Below are positions 31,272-42,699 of a DNA stretch of 64,000 nt, piece after piece. Under the pieces are notes generated by a model. That model had not been told where the DNA came from and did not search any database. It saw nothing but the letters and a program-made list of their open reading frames with translations. The stretch spans positions 8,934,121-8,998,120 of the forward strand of contig NC_084817.1 of assembly GCF_963583255.1 (NCBI RefSeq), given 5' to 3'. The stretch's first letter is position 1. Each line of letters starts with the position of its first letter. This stretch comes from Pyrus communis (Eukaryota; Streptophyta; Magnoliopsida; Rosales; Rosaceae). The translations under genes and the position numbers were made by a program.

Positions 31272-33305
31272 ATGGCGCATTCCGTGAATGATAATAGCAT
31301 TGAGAGTTTGATATCTGCAAGCAAGGCATTGAGGCTAAGCTTACAGAAATCACAGGGCCTAGGGTCGGCTCTGGAGAAAGCTGGAAACCGATTTGAAGAG
31401 ATTAACCACAGATTACCCTCTCTTGAGGCTGCAGTTCGACCCATTCGTGCAGACAAGGAAGCCCTTGCTGCCGTTGGTGGTCATATTAACCGCGCTGTTG
31501 GCCCTGCTGCAGCTGTGCTTAAAGTTTTTGATGCTGTTCATGGACTCGAGAAGAGTCTACTGTCAGATCCGCGTAGTGATCTGCCCGGTTACTTATCAGT
31601 ATTGAAACGTCTGCAAGAGGCTCTGAGATTTCTGGGTGACAATTGTGGATTGGCAATTCAGTGGTTGGAGGATATAGTAGAGTACTTGGAGGATAATGCA
31701 GTTGCTGATGAGCGGTACCTTTCAAACCTGAAGAAATCATTGAAAAGTCTCCGAGAATTGCAGAGTGAGAAGGAAAAGGCCAACCTTGATGGAGGGCTTT
31801 TGGAGGCTGCGTTGGAAAAATTAGAAAATGAGTTCAGGAGGCTCCTCACAGAAAATAGCGTCCCACTTCCAATGTCGTCACCATCTTCTCTAGGAGAACA
31901 AGCTTGCATTGCGCCATCACCATTACCTGTTCTGGTAATTCAGAAGCTGCAAGCTATAATTGTAAGACTGATTGCTAATAATAGACTAGAGAGATGTAAA
32001 TCTATTTATGTTGAAGTTCGAAGTTCGAATGTAAGGGCAAGTTTACAAGCTCTCAATTTGGATTACCTTGAGATATCAATTGCAGAGTTTAATGATGTGC
32101 AGAGCATAGAGGGATACATATCGAAGTGGGGAAAGCATTTGGAGTTTGCAGTGAAACACTTGTTTGAGGCAGAGTATAAGTTGTGTAATGATGTTTTTGA
32201 GAGGATTGGATTGGATGTGTGGATGGGTTGCTTTGCAAAGATAGCTGCTCAGGCTGGTATTCTTGCATTCCTACAATTTGGGAAGACTGTTACAGAGAGC
32301 AAAAAAGATCCGATAAAGCTTTTGAAGTTGTTGGATATATTTGCTTCTTTAAACAAATTGAGACTGGACTTCAACCGGCTTTTTGGTGGACCAGCCTGTA
32401 TTGAAATCCAAAACTTGACAAGGGATCTCATTAAGAGTGTTATTGATGGAGCAGCTGAAATTTTCTGGGAGCTTCTTCTTCAGGTGCAATTGCAAAAGCA
32501 GAACCCGCCTCCTCAAGATGGGAGTGTTCCGAAATTAGTCAGTTTTATTACGGATTATTGTAATAAACTGCTCGGGGATGATTATAAGCCAATCTTAACT
32601 CAGGTTCTCATCATTTATCGAAGTTGGAAGCATGAGAAGTTTCAAGAAGGGCTCCTTATTAATGAGGTTTTGGAAATTGTCAAAGCCATTGAGCTAAATT
32701 TGGAGGCGTGGATAAAGGCTTATGAGGATACCAGCTTGGCCAACCTTTTTGCAATGAACAACCATTGGCATTTGTACAAGCACCTGAAGGGAACTAAGCT
32801 GGGGTTTCTGCTGGGGGATGCTTGGCTACGAGAACATGAACAGTACAAGGATTATTATTCCACAGTTTTCTTGAGAGAGAGCTGGGGGAAACTTCCGGGT
32901 CATCTAAGTCGAGAAGGTCTGATTCTGTTCTCAGGTGGTCGTGCCACTGCCCGTGATCTTGTCAAGAAGAGGCTAAAAACCTTCAATGAAGCGTTTGATG
33001 ACATGTATAAGAAGCAATCGAGTTGGGTAGTGGCAGATAAAGATCTACGGGAGAAGACGTGCCACCTCATTGTGCAGGCTGTTGTGCCTGTTTACAGAAG
33101 TTATATGCAGAATTATGGGCCCTTGGTCGAGCAAGATGCAAGTTCAAGCAAGTATGCAAAGTATTCTGTGCAGACCTTGGAGAAAATGCTCATGTCTCTA
33201 TTTCAGCCAAAGCCTGTTAGATATGGCAGTTTCAAAGGTAGGCAAATGAGCGGAAAATTCGATGGAGTAGCAGATCTTCGCCGTACTACCTCTGCGATTG
33301 TGTGA
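31272..33305 (+). CDS. EXO70G1: Exocyst subunit EXO70, clade G (EXO70G1-like)
   Basis: A complete single-exon coding sequence of 677 codons. EXO70 is the exocyst subunit that binds phosphoinositides and tethers secretory vesicles to the plasma membrane; plants have many clades. The N-terminus (to about residue 110) contains LRLSLQKSQGLGSALEKAG, RLPSLEAAVRPIRADKEAL and NRAVGPAAAVLKVFDAVHGLE, which I recall as typical of EXO70G. The C-terminal Exo70 domain spans roughly residues 270-650, with LFAMNNHWHLYKHLKG, KKRLKTFNEAFDDMYKKQSSW and YSVQTLEKMLMSLF. The basic tail before the stop is expected for membrane binding. The length fits the clade. The ATG follows a leader intron by seven bases. It lies 9.7 kb downstream of WRKY in the same orientation. 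No defect is seen. Confidence 0.95.
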   Translation: MAHSVNDNSIESLISASKALRLSLQKSQGLGSALEKAGNRFEEINHRLPSLEAAVRPIRADKEALAAVGGHINRAVGPAAAVLKVFDAVHGLEKSLLSDPRSDLPGYLSVLKRLQEALRFLGDNCGLAIQWLEDIVEYLEDNAVADERYLSNLKKSLKSLRELQSEKEKANLDGGLLEAALEKLENEFRRLLTENSVPLPMSSPSSLGEQACIAPSPLPVLVIQKLQAIIVRLIANNRLERCKSIYVEVRSSNVRASLQALNLDYLEISIAEFNDVQSIEGYISKWGKHLEFAVKHLFEAEYKLCNDVFERIGLDVWMGCFAKIAAQAGILAFLQFGKTVTESKKDPIKLLKLLDIFASLNKLRLDFNRLFGGPACIEIQNLTRDLIKSVIDGAAEIFWELLLQVQLQKQNPPPQDGSVPKLVSFITDYCNKLLGDDYKPILTQVLIIYRSWKHEKFQEGLLINEVLEIVKAIELNLEAWIKAYEDTSLANLFAMNNHWHLYKHLKGTKLGFLLGDAWLREHEQYKDYYSTVFLRESWGKLPGHLSREGLILFSGGRATARDLVKKRLKTFNEAFDDMYKKQSSWVVADKDLREKTCHLIVQAVVPVYRSYMQNYGPLVEQDASSSKYAKYSVQTLEKMLMSLFQPKPVRYGSFKGRQMSGKFDGVADLRRTTSAIV

Positions 33306-34200
33306 TTATGGAACTATGTGCGTTGTTGAATCACATGGCAGGACTATCCGCCCCTCTACACGATTGGCTTTTCATCTTGTATATAATGACATTCTCAGGA
33401 GCCTGGAACTGAATACTGATGTCCCATTGCCTGAGATTCCAAGATGTAGAATCCCTGTAACACATCTGAATGTTTTGAAGAGTTGAACACTTTCCGTTGC
33501 CCCGCGAGTTCTAGGCCATGGGTTCTCAGATTCCATGCACGGTGATGAAGAAATATACAGCCCAGTTGGATCCTGGCGTAGATAATATATTCAGGTATAC
33601 CTATCCATTTTTCTTTCATCTCAGACTGATTGATTAAGTTATATTAGGTAAGGCAGCCAGAGAAACCTTATAGCTTTGCTAGATTCCATGTACAATTCTT
33701 TGGTATAAAGTGCATCAAAGAGGTCTACCTAGGATTGAATCGATTTGTAAGAACATGGGAAAGCTTATAACTTTTCGACCTTCATGAGATGCTTGTTTTT
33801 TAGCTATGAAACGGCATTGTTGAGAACTTCAAAAATGTATAACAGTCATATGCTATTGGAATACTGTTGAGAATGAAGTGCCTACTCGTTTTGATGGACC
33901 TGTGTACTTTAGTTTTAAGTAATTTGTTGATGGCGCTTCTCTTTTCGTTTCACTTTTCGGCCTTGATTCGAACTTTTCTGCTTTGATTCAAAACTTTTCT
34001 GCTTATGCTCGTTATATCTGTTCGTTCGTTCTTCTTAGACGTGCTCGGCAAGACATGAATTGGTGTGTCAAGAGGCTCATTTTTGTATAAAGAAAACCGG
34101 CGGCACTAGTATGATGGCATCTTTCTTGTTTCATTCCGGTTAGTCAAATGTTGTTTATTGGGCCGCCTATGATGTAACACTTCAACATAATTTAAATAGA
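33306..34200 (+). other. EXO70G 3'UTR and downstream DNA
   Basis: The first 400-700 bases probably form the 3'UTR, but no single polyadenylation signal stands out. Short open frames at 33298-33486 and on the opposite strand have no known domain. There is no further gene. Confidence 0.5.
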
Positions 34201-34411
34201 AGGCTTAATTGTAGTAAATAGCTCTGAACTTCTACGAGTTACATTTTGCACCTCAACTCAATAGCTCAATGACACTTAGTTTCGCATAGTAGGTTCTCCC
34301 GTTAACTCTGTTAATTTTTCCGTCAAATATGAGAGCAAGTAGTAATATTACGGGTTGGAGGACTATGAGAGCTATTAATCTAGTTGAGGGACCGTTTCTA
34401 TAATTAAGTCT
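34201..34411. mobile_element. Short Mutator-like MITE, probable
   Basis: The left end AGGCTTAATTGTAG opposes the right end CTATAATTAAGTCT (inverted AGACTTAATTATAG). The interior has the phrase GTTAACTCTGTTAATTTTTCCGTC, similar to the other long-TIR elements here. The flanks AATTTAAATAGA and AATTGTAAAGGA look like a decayed 9-10 bp duplication. Confidence 0.4.
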
Positions 34412-36501
34412 AATTGTAAAGGATAAGAAAGTGTTTTGGGCTTTGTTACAAGAACACTCGCATCTCCGGCTGTGTAAGTTGGTGTTGCTCACTTGCAAAT
34501 CACAGCCTGATACACATGACTTTTCAATGGATTCTTGTTCTCCTAGTTGATATTCTTCCTATTTTTCTCTAATCTCTTGTCAACATAACTAATCTTTGAA
34601 ATCACTAAACAAAAAAGAAGCGTAAAAAAGTATTAACAGATAAGTTTTAAACAACTCTTACTTTAAACCGATATTAGTGACGTTAACCACATAAGTTTTC
34701 TTGTTCACTTTCTTTAATCCCGCCTGCACCTATAAACAATTGAAGGTCTCCCCTAAATTCAGATTTACCAACTTGAGAAAGTTGCAGTGTGAATGCTTAA
34801 GCAACTTCTCATTAACTATAAACTACAATTATCACCATAAATTGGAAACCCTAACTTCCCAAGTCTCTATCTTCCTACCCAAATCCTCTCAAATTTTCTC
34901 AATAATTTGAATTTTTGTGGTTAACATGACAGATATATAGTAGTTGCTTTCTTCCACTTTTCCCTAACGTGACAGCAAGATTCCTTACAGCGACCAGTTT
35001 ACAGCCACATTTGGATTCAATTAAGGATTAAGTCAATGTCAGCCCCACGGGGAGGAGGATGTTTTCCAATGTGTTGCCGGAAATACGGCTCGGTACCTCA
35101 AATATACTAGGCCGTGTTTCTGGTACACTGAAATTTTCTCCATGGGTTGGAGGTCCTAAGCCACCTTGATATTTTGTGATTGTGAACTTAGGGTGTGTAA
35201 CATGGGAATTTTTTTTTCAATCTGTAAAATTTAGCAAGTTAGTAAAATGTGGATTATATTTTTAGGTAGTATGAAATAACACTTCTGGTGAAAAGAAAAA
35301 AGTTGATATATACCACCGACATGATGAGTTACTGTCACTTGTAGCACTCTTTGTCATCGTTTATACTCCAACAGATTCGGAAATGAAGCGTAAATACCAC
35401 ATATATCTTGCTAAAGTCGAAGTACAAAACACTCTTCACCTCCGTTTCTTACCTGGAGGTGCAAAGGGGAAGCTAAACCCAAGCTTCTGCCATTAGAGAT
35501 ATTCTTGAAGCAACATGTTATGTTTTTCAAGTGCGATATTGACCTAATTGTCAGGGTATGAGGGTTTTGATAGAAAGGTTAGTGACACATCAACAACACA
35601 TGATTATTAAAAAACAACCAAGTAATCCTCTATCATTTTGTCAAAGTTAGGTTGGAGCATTCAACGGTCGGAGATGAAGGAGGAAAAATACATGATCATG
35701 ATGGATGAAGATGATGATGATGAGGACCACAACAATAACGATAAGAGTTGCGATTAATGATTAGAGGAGAAGGGTGAGAATTGAGGCATTTTTGTGCTTT
35801 GTTTCACTCAACTGGATCAGGCTTCATTCAAACAATACTCTTTCATTTTTCAAATATCTAGAAAATATGACGAATTTAAAATCCTAGTTGATATCCTTCC
35901 TATTTTTATCTAATCTCTTGTCAAATAACTAATCACTGAAATCATTTGACAAAAAAGAAGCGTAAAAAAGTATTAACAAATAAGTTTTAAACAACGTCTT
36001 ACGTTAAACCGATATTAGTGACGTTAACCACAAAAGTTTTCTTGTTCACTTTCTTTAATCCGGCCTGCACCTATAAACAATTGAAGGTCTCCCCTAAATT
36101 CTGATTTACCAACTTGAGAAAGTTGCAGTGTGAATGCTTAAGCAACTTCTCATTAACTATAAACTACAATTATCACCATAAATTGGAAACCCTAACTTCC
36201 CACGTCTCTATCTTCTTACCAAATCCTCTCAATTTTTCTCAATAATTTGAATTTTTGTGGTTAACACGACAGATATATAGCAGTTGTTTTCTTCCACTTT
36301 TCCCTAACGTGACAGCAAGATTCCTTATAGCGACTAGTTTACAGCCACATTTGGATCATAAGGACTAAGTCAATGTCAACCTCATGGGGAGGAGGATATT
36401 TTTATATGTGCAGCCGGAAATACGGTCTGGTACGCTGAAATTTTCTCCATAGGGTGGAGGCCCTAAGCCACTTAAATATTTTGTGATTGTGAATTTACTT
36501 A

Positions 36502-37041
36502 GGCCATCTCCAACCGAAGGGTCCAGAGGGCCGAAAATAGCCCGAAAATCGTTTCCAACCGAGGTTTAGGCCAGAGAGCTCGTGGGCCCCACAAAATCTG
36601 AAAGGGTCAAAGGGTTGGCAGCTAGGGTTGGCCAGAAATTCAAAAAATCATGTCGGATATAACCGACATGAATGCATTTATATTTAATATAAATACATTC
36701 CTGTCGGTTATAATTGACAGGAATGCTTAAACAAAAATTTGAATCCAACAGCTAGCTGACTTGCCGTTGTATTCAAATTTTTTTTTTTGTTTTTATGGGC
36801 CAATATTTTTTTATTTTTAAATTCTTAAAAATTCTAATTTTTTTTCCTATAAATACCTAAACCATTCATTAAATTTAAGTTCTATTTTTTTTTGGTTTTT
36901 TGGGCCAGATACCGTTGTAGTTTTTAAATATAAGTTGTAGTTTTTAAATTTAAGTTGTTGTTGGATTTGAATTTAAGTTGTTGTAGTTTTTAAATTTAAA
37001 TAATAAATTATGTTTGGCCCTCGATTGGAGACAGTTTTTTG
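36502..37041. mobile_element. Harbinger-like MITE (GGCCATCTCCAACC), boundaries approximate
   Basis: The left end GGCCATCTCCAACCGA follows TTA, and an inverted form (TCGATTGGAGACAG) occurs at 37021-37034. The interior carries two hairpins: CATGTCGG..CCGACATG at about 36650-36672, and CCTGTCGG..GACAGG at about 36702-36723. The right boundary and TSD (TTA at 37042-37044 is a candidate) are uncertain. Confidence 0.45.
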
Positions 37042-39748
37042 TTAACCTTGCCATGCCTAAGGAACGCATGACACAGAGTATCGGTCTGTTGTTGAATGTC
37101 ATCCATCAACCAAATACGTCAAACTTGAGGCACAATCCCGACATGGATTTCTTATGCTTCAAATAGAATGTGACTATTTAGGCAGAATGAGGATTACACA
37201 ACCATGCCAAAGGACATCAATAAACAGAAGCCGTGACATCCAAATGATATCAAGGCCGACACACAAAAAGGATAGGAGAAGATCCTAAGTATACTCTAAA
37301 CAAATCACACTCTGATATCAAATTGACAAGCCCCAACCCTGATATCCCCATATACCAGGATACGCATGTGCTGACCAACACTCGAGGGTGACGAAGCCAT
37401 TTTAAAACATGCTTACAAATAAAATATGCAATTAGAAAGAAATTTGCCAATGCAAAACGGGTTCAGAGCATGCAACTAATCAAGAATAATGTGAAAGAAT
37501 TATTATAAAAAGGTACGAATAAAGGAATGGGTCCTACATAGAGAAAACTCGAAGATACCGATGTGGGAGTGCCTTGACACCGGGATCGTACGCCTTGATT
37601 CTAAATCCTGAAGGGGGCACAAAATAAAGGGTGAGTGGACCTAAGTTTATAATAATAATACTAATAATAAGAAAACCATTTTCTTTCTGAACATACTAAC
37701 CCCCTATTTTGAAAACTCATATAGTACCACATAGTTGATTTTCTGAAAACTCTAGCATGCCATGAAAAATATTCGTAAAACATGTACGTGTAAGCCAATG
37801 CTCAGTAATGGTAATATAGTCGCCTGAAGGCAAATCCGTAAAACATCCGTAAATCACATCAATGATGTACTCAACTAGGGGTATCATAATCGTTTGAAGG
37901 CATAACCATCACTAAAGGTGAAGCTGTATGACATTGGGTTACGCCAGTGAAGAAATATGGTAAGTCCCATGACCCGAAGGTGAAGCTTTACGACTCTAGG
38001 TTACGGTAGAGAAGAAACATATACATGACACACCGACACTAGCCATGGTTAGTTAAGTTGTCCGACACTAGTTTTGCCAGTGAAGCTGGGAGTATGTCAT
38101 AAATATCCTCAACTGTGTCCTACAGCCATATCTACATACTCGTGTTGTGTGTATGTGCAGTATGATAACATCTTAGATAAGCATAGAAAACGTATCTCAA
38201 AAACTTATATCAAATCACCGGAGCTCAAAAGCTCAAAGCCTCACCTCATAAATCCATAATAACTCATATTCGTAAATCTGTAGTATTTCATAAATGAAAA
38301 TCCAATAATTGATGAGGTTTCGTAAAACATAATTCAATAAATCATAACTAATGCATAAAACGTAAAATTATGAAATCATGCTTTTCGTGAATGCAAGTCT
38401 AATATTTTATAAAAACATGCAATTTAAAAAGGGTCCACTCACAAATATTCCACTACCAGGAAGCCGCTCGAACAAAGGAGGACAGGATCATTTCCAACTA
38501 ACGTACCAAAACACAAATAGAGACCATTTAATAAAACTCTACTAAAATGATTGAAATTGGGAAAACAGGTCGCAGATTTGGATTCGGGATGTCGAAAAAC
38601 CTAAAGAGGGATCTTGGGTTCCCCCATGAGCCGCCATGATGCGGCGGCCCAAGTCACTATTCGCCACCCCACACGCCGATATGGGTCACCGGAAAAGTCG
38701 TTGGTGCCGTCGTCCACGGAGGCGAAGCATAGTGCCTCCGGTGGAGGCTCGTGCACTCCACGCGCCGACCCTTGGCAATCCCACACCCCGCGAGTACATG
38801 CGTACTCGCTTTCTCCATGAAACCTGCAAATTTTGCAGGTGGAATGGCCAAATTTCAGAGCTCATTTCAAGCTCGATTCTCAACCAATTTCAGTGATTTA
38901 AGAACCTAAATGAAGTTAAGAATGTAAGGAATGAGTACATACCTATTGGAGGACGTGACATGACCAGAGTTGGCCGAAAAAGATGTTTGAAAGTGGCCAA
39001 ATGGCCACGGTTCTGAAATCCAGAAAATGCACAGTGCTTCCTCCCGAGGGTTTCCCTATGTTCTCAAGTGATTAACACCTAACACTACCCTAATCAAACA
39101 CTAACACACGTTCTAGGGGTTATAGGAAGGCTTACCTTGGCTGGGGACGGCAGAAACTCATCAGAGAAGGGTTGCATAATGCAGAGAAGAGAGAAGCTTA
39201 GAGGAGGGGTTCCTTATTCGATTATGGGTTCGTGGGTCTCACAAAGGTCGTGGAGGGGGTGAGGGGGTGCTTTTGTGGTTATTGAGTGGTTGAGGGATCC
39301 GGGAAAGAGTGTGACAAAGAAATGAGAGGGGGAGAGAGTGATGAGGAAGATAGTTTAAGAGAGTTCACCGGTGAAAGAAAGAAGAGAAAAGAGAGGGAAG
39401 AAAGAGGTAGAGAAAGAACTGGGGGACCCAAAAACAAGGGTGGGCCCCACTGGCTCCCCAACCAATGTGAGAAAGGATGAAAAGAGAAAATATCTCGTGG
39501 GACATAAAATTACCATAATGCCCATATGTTTTGAAGTCCATAAAATCCACATTCTAACTCCAAATTCAATTCCGTTTGCGTTCATGCGTTCGTAACAACG
39601 TGTACTATAAGGATACGCCAAGGAAAAGAACCTTAAGTGACATGACACAACGGTCAACAAAAGTCAATGTTTTTGCCTCGAAGGTCATTTTCGTAAATTC
39701 ACGCTTTAAAATTATAAAAACCGAAATATTTAGGGATGGGTCGTTACA
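37042..39748 (-). mobile_element. LTR retrotransposon remnant: 5' LTR (37324-39748) and primer-binding site
   Basis: Read on the minus strand, the LTR runs from TGTAACGACCC (39748) to GGGGCTTGTCA (37324). It is followed directly by TTTGATATCAGAGTG (37323-37309), resembling the TGGTATCAGAG type of primer-binding site. The GCGTGAATTTACG block near its start is shared with the solo LTR at 2625-6473. About 270 bases of internal leader follow, then the element stops; no gag, pol or second LTR is present. The insertion coincides with a deletion in the duplicated host block. Short opposed frames at 38601-38896 are chance frames in a GC-richer patch. Confidence 0.7.
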
Positions 39749-39996
39749 ATAAGAGTTGCCATTAGTGATTAGAGCAGAAGGGTGAGAAGTGAGACATCTT
39801 TGAGCTTGTTTCACTCAACTGGGTCATGCTTCATTCAAACAATACACTTTCTTTCAAATATCAAGAAAATATGACGAATTTAAGAGACAATGAAATTTAC
39901 ATTTTTTTTATTTACCTTTTCCAATCAGTAAAACTGCAAAAGTACCGTGGTAAATAGTGCTTTGACTTATAGCTCATAGTTTTGTGTTTTAAAATA

Positions 39997-40150
39997 GGGA
40001 GTTTTAACGAAATACTCCCGGTACTGTTCACTTTTAACGAAAATGACATTTTTACTTTAAAAAGTCGCTCTTGGTACTCTTCACTTACAACACCTTTTTG
40101 TCATTTTGATTAAATCTCAAAGTTTTCAAGCCTTTTTTCATTAGTTTTCC
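39997..40150. mobile_element. 154-bp MITE (GAGTTTTAACGAAA family), copy 2
   Basis: It runs from GGGAGTTTTAACGAAA to TTAGTTTTCC and is flanked by a perfect 10-bp repeat TTTTAAAATA (39987-39996 and 40151-40160). It has the same family and length as 27351-27503 and is non-coding. Confidence 0.75.
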
Positions 40151-40509
40151 TTTTAAAATATTGATTTTTTAGCTAAAATGGTTGCTGAGATTATTATAAC
40201 TCCTTATTTTGGTGTTTAAGATTTAAAATCGTTGTGCATAGTCTATGATATTGTACACTGTTAATCATTTGGGTCATTTTGTGAAATTTTTTTGTTAAAT
40301 TGAAGAAACCACGAGTTCAAGTGAAGGGGTTTTGATTTGACAAAAATATTCTCAATTTAACATAAATTTTCATAGAATGACCAAAATGATTGACAGTGGA
40401 CAATCTAAAGGACCACACCTATTGATCTTCAATCTCAGAGACCAAAGTGAGGAGTTATATCAATCTTATGGACTATTTTAGCTAAAAGGCCTAAAAGGTT
40501 ATATGTTTT

Positions 40510-40690
40510 TTTTATTTTATGAAAAAACAATATTATCTACATAAACTACACAAAGGTAAGTGGTGGGCTTAACCTCACAGAGAGCTAGTAATAATGTGAT
40601 TCAAATTTGTCTTTGGCAAGCATCGAACCTAAGATTTCCTACTTATAAGTGAAGAGGCTACTAAACTGTAGTACTAAGTACCGATTCTAC
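40510..40690 (-). mobile_element. tRNA-derived SINE-like repeat
   Basis: On the minus strand it begins GGTACTTAGTACTACAG and has a B-box-like GGTTCGATGCTTG. It then follows the family phrase CACATTATTACTAGC, GTGAGGTTAAGCCCACC and TGTAGATAATATTG, and ends in an A-rich tail. Target-site duplications were not resolved. Confidence 0.55.
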
Positions 40691-40885
40691 GTTGTTTTAA
40701 CTCTTGTAATTTCCACAACCCTCCTCAAATTGTAGTTTCTTTTAATTCATGCTTAAACATATGCTGACTCATTCACGCGAATAAGCTAATAATTTAATCA
40801 TTATTAAAGGTTTGGGATCCTACAAGGGATATATATGTGCAGTGGATATGCCCCTCTATGGAATTTAATTCAATCTTATCCGATG

Positions 40886-41118
40886 TGTTTGTAAGTGATT
40901 TTTAAATAGCTGAAAAAACTTTTGATGAAAGTGCTTTTGAAATTAATTTTTTGTAAAAATGCAAATGAATTCTAAAAAACACTTGAAGTGCTTTCTGCAA
41001 TAATCACATAACTGATGTTTATTCCAAAATGCACTTCAGTGCTTTTAAAACTCAAAAACGCTTTTAGTAATTTGAAAAATACTTCAAAGCATGTTAAAAG
41101 TCTTTTGCGTAAGCAAAC
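40886..41118. mobile_element. Hairpin MITE, copy 2 (as 9451-9716)
   Basis: The left end GTTTGTAAGTGATTTTTAAA opposes the right end GCATGTTAAAAGTCTTTTGC, with shared internal phrases AAAAATGCAAATGAATTC and AAAACACTTGAAGTGC. It is non-coding and diverged from copy 1. Confidence 0.55.
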
Positions 41119-41244
41119 GACTATTATATACACTATGGCCATTAAAAAAAAATATTAGCACCTTAAAATAGTAAGTTTACACTTTTTTCTTCTGTATCAA
41201 TTTTATTTTTAGTTGAGTCATAATATTAGTGAGTTAGACATTTT

Positions 41245-41440
41245 ATTTTTATTTTTATTTTTTTATTTTTTGTTGGGTACATAGCTGTTTTTACACTAAG
41301 GGGAGGGGAGTTCGACTAAGCCATATAATGGACAGCCTAATTTGGTATCGAATTCGCCATCCACAAGATTTGAACCTAATATCTCTTACTTTCAAGTGAA
41401 GAGGAATACCACCAGATTATAGTACTGAGTGACATGATTG
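41245..41440 (-). mobile_element. tRNA-derived SINE-like repeat
   Basis: Minus-strand reading: ACTATAATCTGGTGGTATTC (A-box-like), AGGTTCAAATCTTGTGG (B-box-like), GATACCAAATTAGGCTG, CCCCTTAGTGTAAAAAC, then an A/T-rich tail. It is the same subfamily as 8575-8711. TSDs are not resolved. Confidence 0.6.
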
Positions 41441-42583
41441 CTTTCTATATGTATCTCTTAGGTGGATATGGAAGTAATACAGACGATTATTTTAAAATAA
41501 CAACTTTTCAAAAATACTATATAAAATACATCACATGGCATTGCTCTTAGAAGCAAACTAGTTTGATAATTATTAATAATTTCATTAATTAAGTAGTTTA
41601 TGTAAAGAGATAAGGTAGGTTAGCAAATGGTTAAGAGCATGCTAAACCGTTGGTTACTCTCCTCACCTTGACCTCGTACCCTCCAATCAAATAATTTAAT
41701 TGAATTGAATAATTTCCCACATATAGATTTGTTTATGGAAGGCTAGTTAGAATATCTGTCTGCCAATAAGGCATAGTCCACCTTAATCACCAATTTATTT
41801 ATTTGCTTAAACAAATAAATAAAATCTTATATGCTTTTGAAAAATCAAGATCTCTCTACCTTAGTATATTAGTACTTTATGATTTAGCTATAAAATAATT
41901 AAGTTTCCAAATTTTGCAACTGGATCTGTACGTATAGCAACAAGCCATATATTATTCAATATACCAAAAATAAAAAATAAAAAAGCTATATCTTATTCAA
42001 CATAACCATCTATCAATAAGTGGTTAAGTTGGAACCATATTAGTGATGCTGATGGTGATTTGTCCTGGATCTATGATGTTTATCATGTTATCAGAACTGG
42101 CTATTCTTTTGACACGTCGTGTGCCCGATTTACTGGGTTCAAATTTGTCTGCTTAAGTTGAGTTTTCAAAAAGTTCTGTTGGCTCTAGTTCATGAATTAT
42201 GACCAAGCTTTCAAAAAGTAGGGCCAGCCTTGAGAGGGAGCAAGTTGTGCAATTGCACATGAGCCCCCACCTCCATAAGGCTCCCAACTTTTGGCTGATA
42301 TATGATTAGATTACTTTGTTTCTTGTTTTGGATGAGAGAATGGAGTGAAAAATAAAGAGTTTAAGGAAAGAATATGTGGATTTTCTATTTCAAAATTTTA
42401 ATAACATTTGTTGTTGAAGATCTGCCTTTGAATTTAGCGTTTTACTATATTATTCATCATTTTGTTTTGTTTTATGGCTTTCTTTTATATGTTTACTACT
42501 GATTTTGTTGATTGATCACATAATTTTAGTGATAAACTTATTTTACTTATGATATTAATACATGGTAAGTTTTTATTGACATT
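41441..42583. other. Intergenic DNA, one possible transposon end
   Basis: No gene is supported. At 42221 TAGGGCCAGCCTTGAGAGGG resembles a hAT-type terminus, but no matching second end was found nearby. The expected 3' LTR of the neighbouring copia element is not seen here. Confidence 0.45.
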
Positions 42584-42699
42584 TTAGTGAGATTCTGTAA
42601 TAACTAATGAGGTATGAGAGCAGACTTGTTGAAAATTTTCCTTTTTGACCCCATGTGGGGCCATTTGTGATGGGGCGTATTGAAGAATAGGATCTATCA

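Larger units (their letters stand above)
34541..39884. repeat. 1.34 kb tandem duplication, second copy interrupted
   Basis: Copy 1 is 34541-35881. Copy 2 begins at 35882 (TCCTAGTTGATATCC) and matches copy 1 with a 1,341-base offset as far as about 36493, including AAAAAAGAAGCGTAAAAAAG and GAAAGTTGCAGTGTGAATGC. It resumes at 39749 (ATAAGAGTTGCC) and ends at 39884 (ATGACGAATTTAAG). In copy 2 the part equivalent to copy 1 bases 35187-35740 is missing and is replaced by 3.26 kb of transposon DNA (36494-39748). Neither copy contains a supported gene. Confidence 0.85.
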
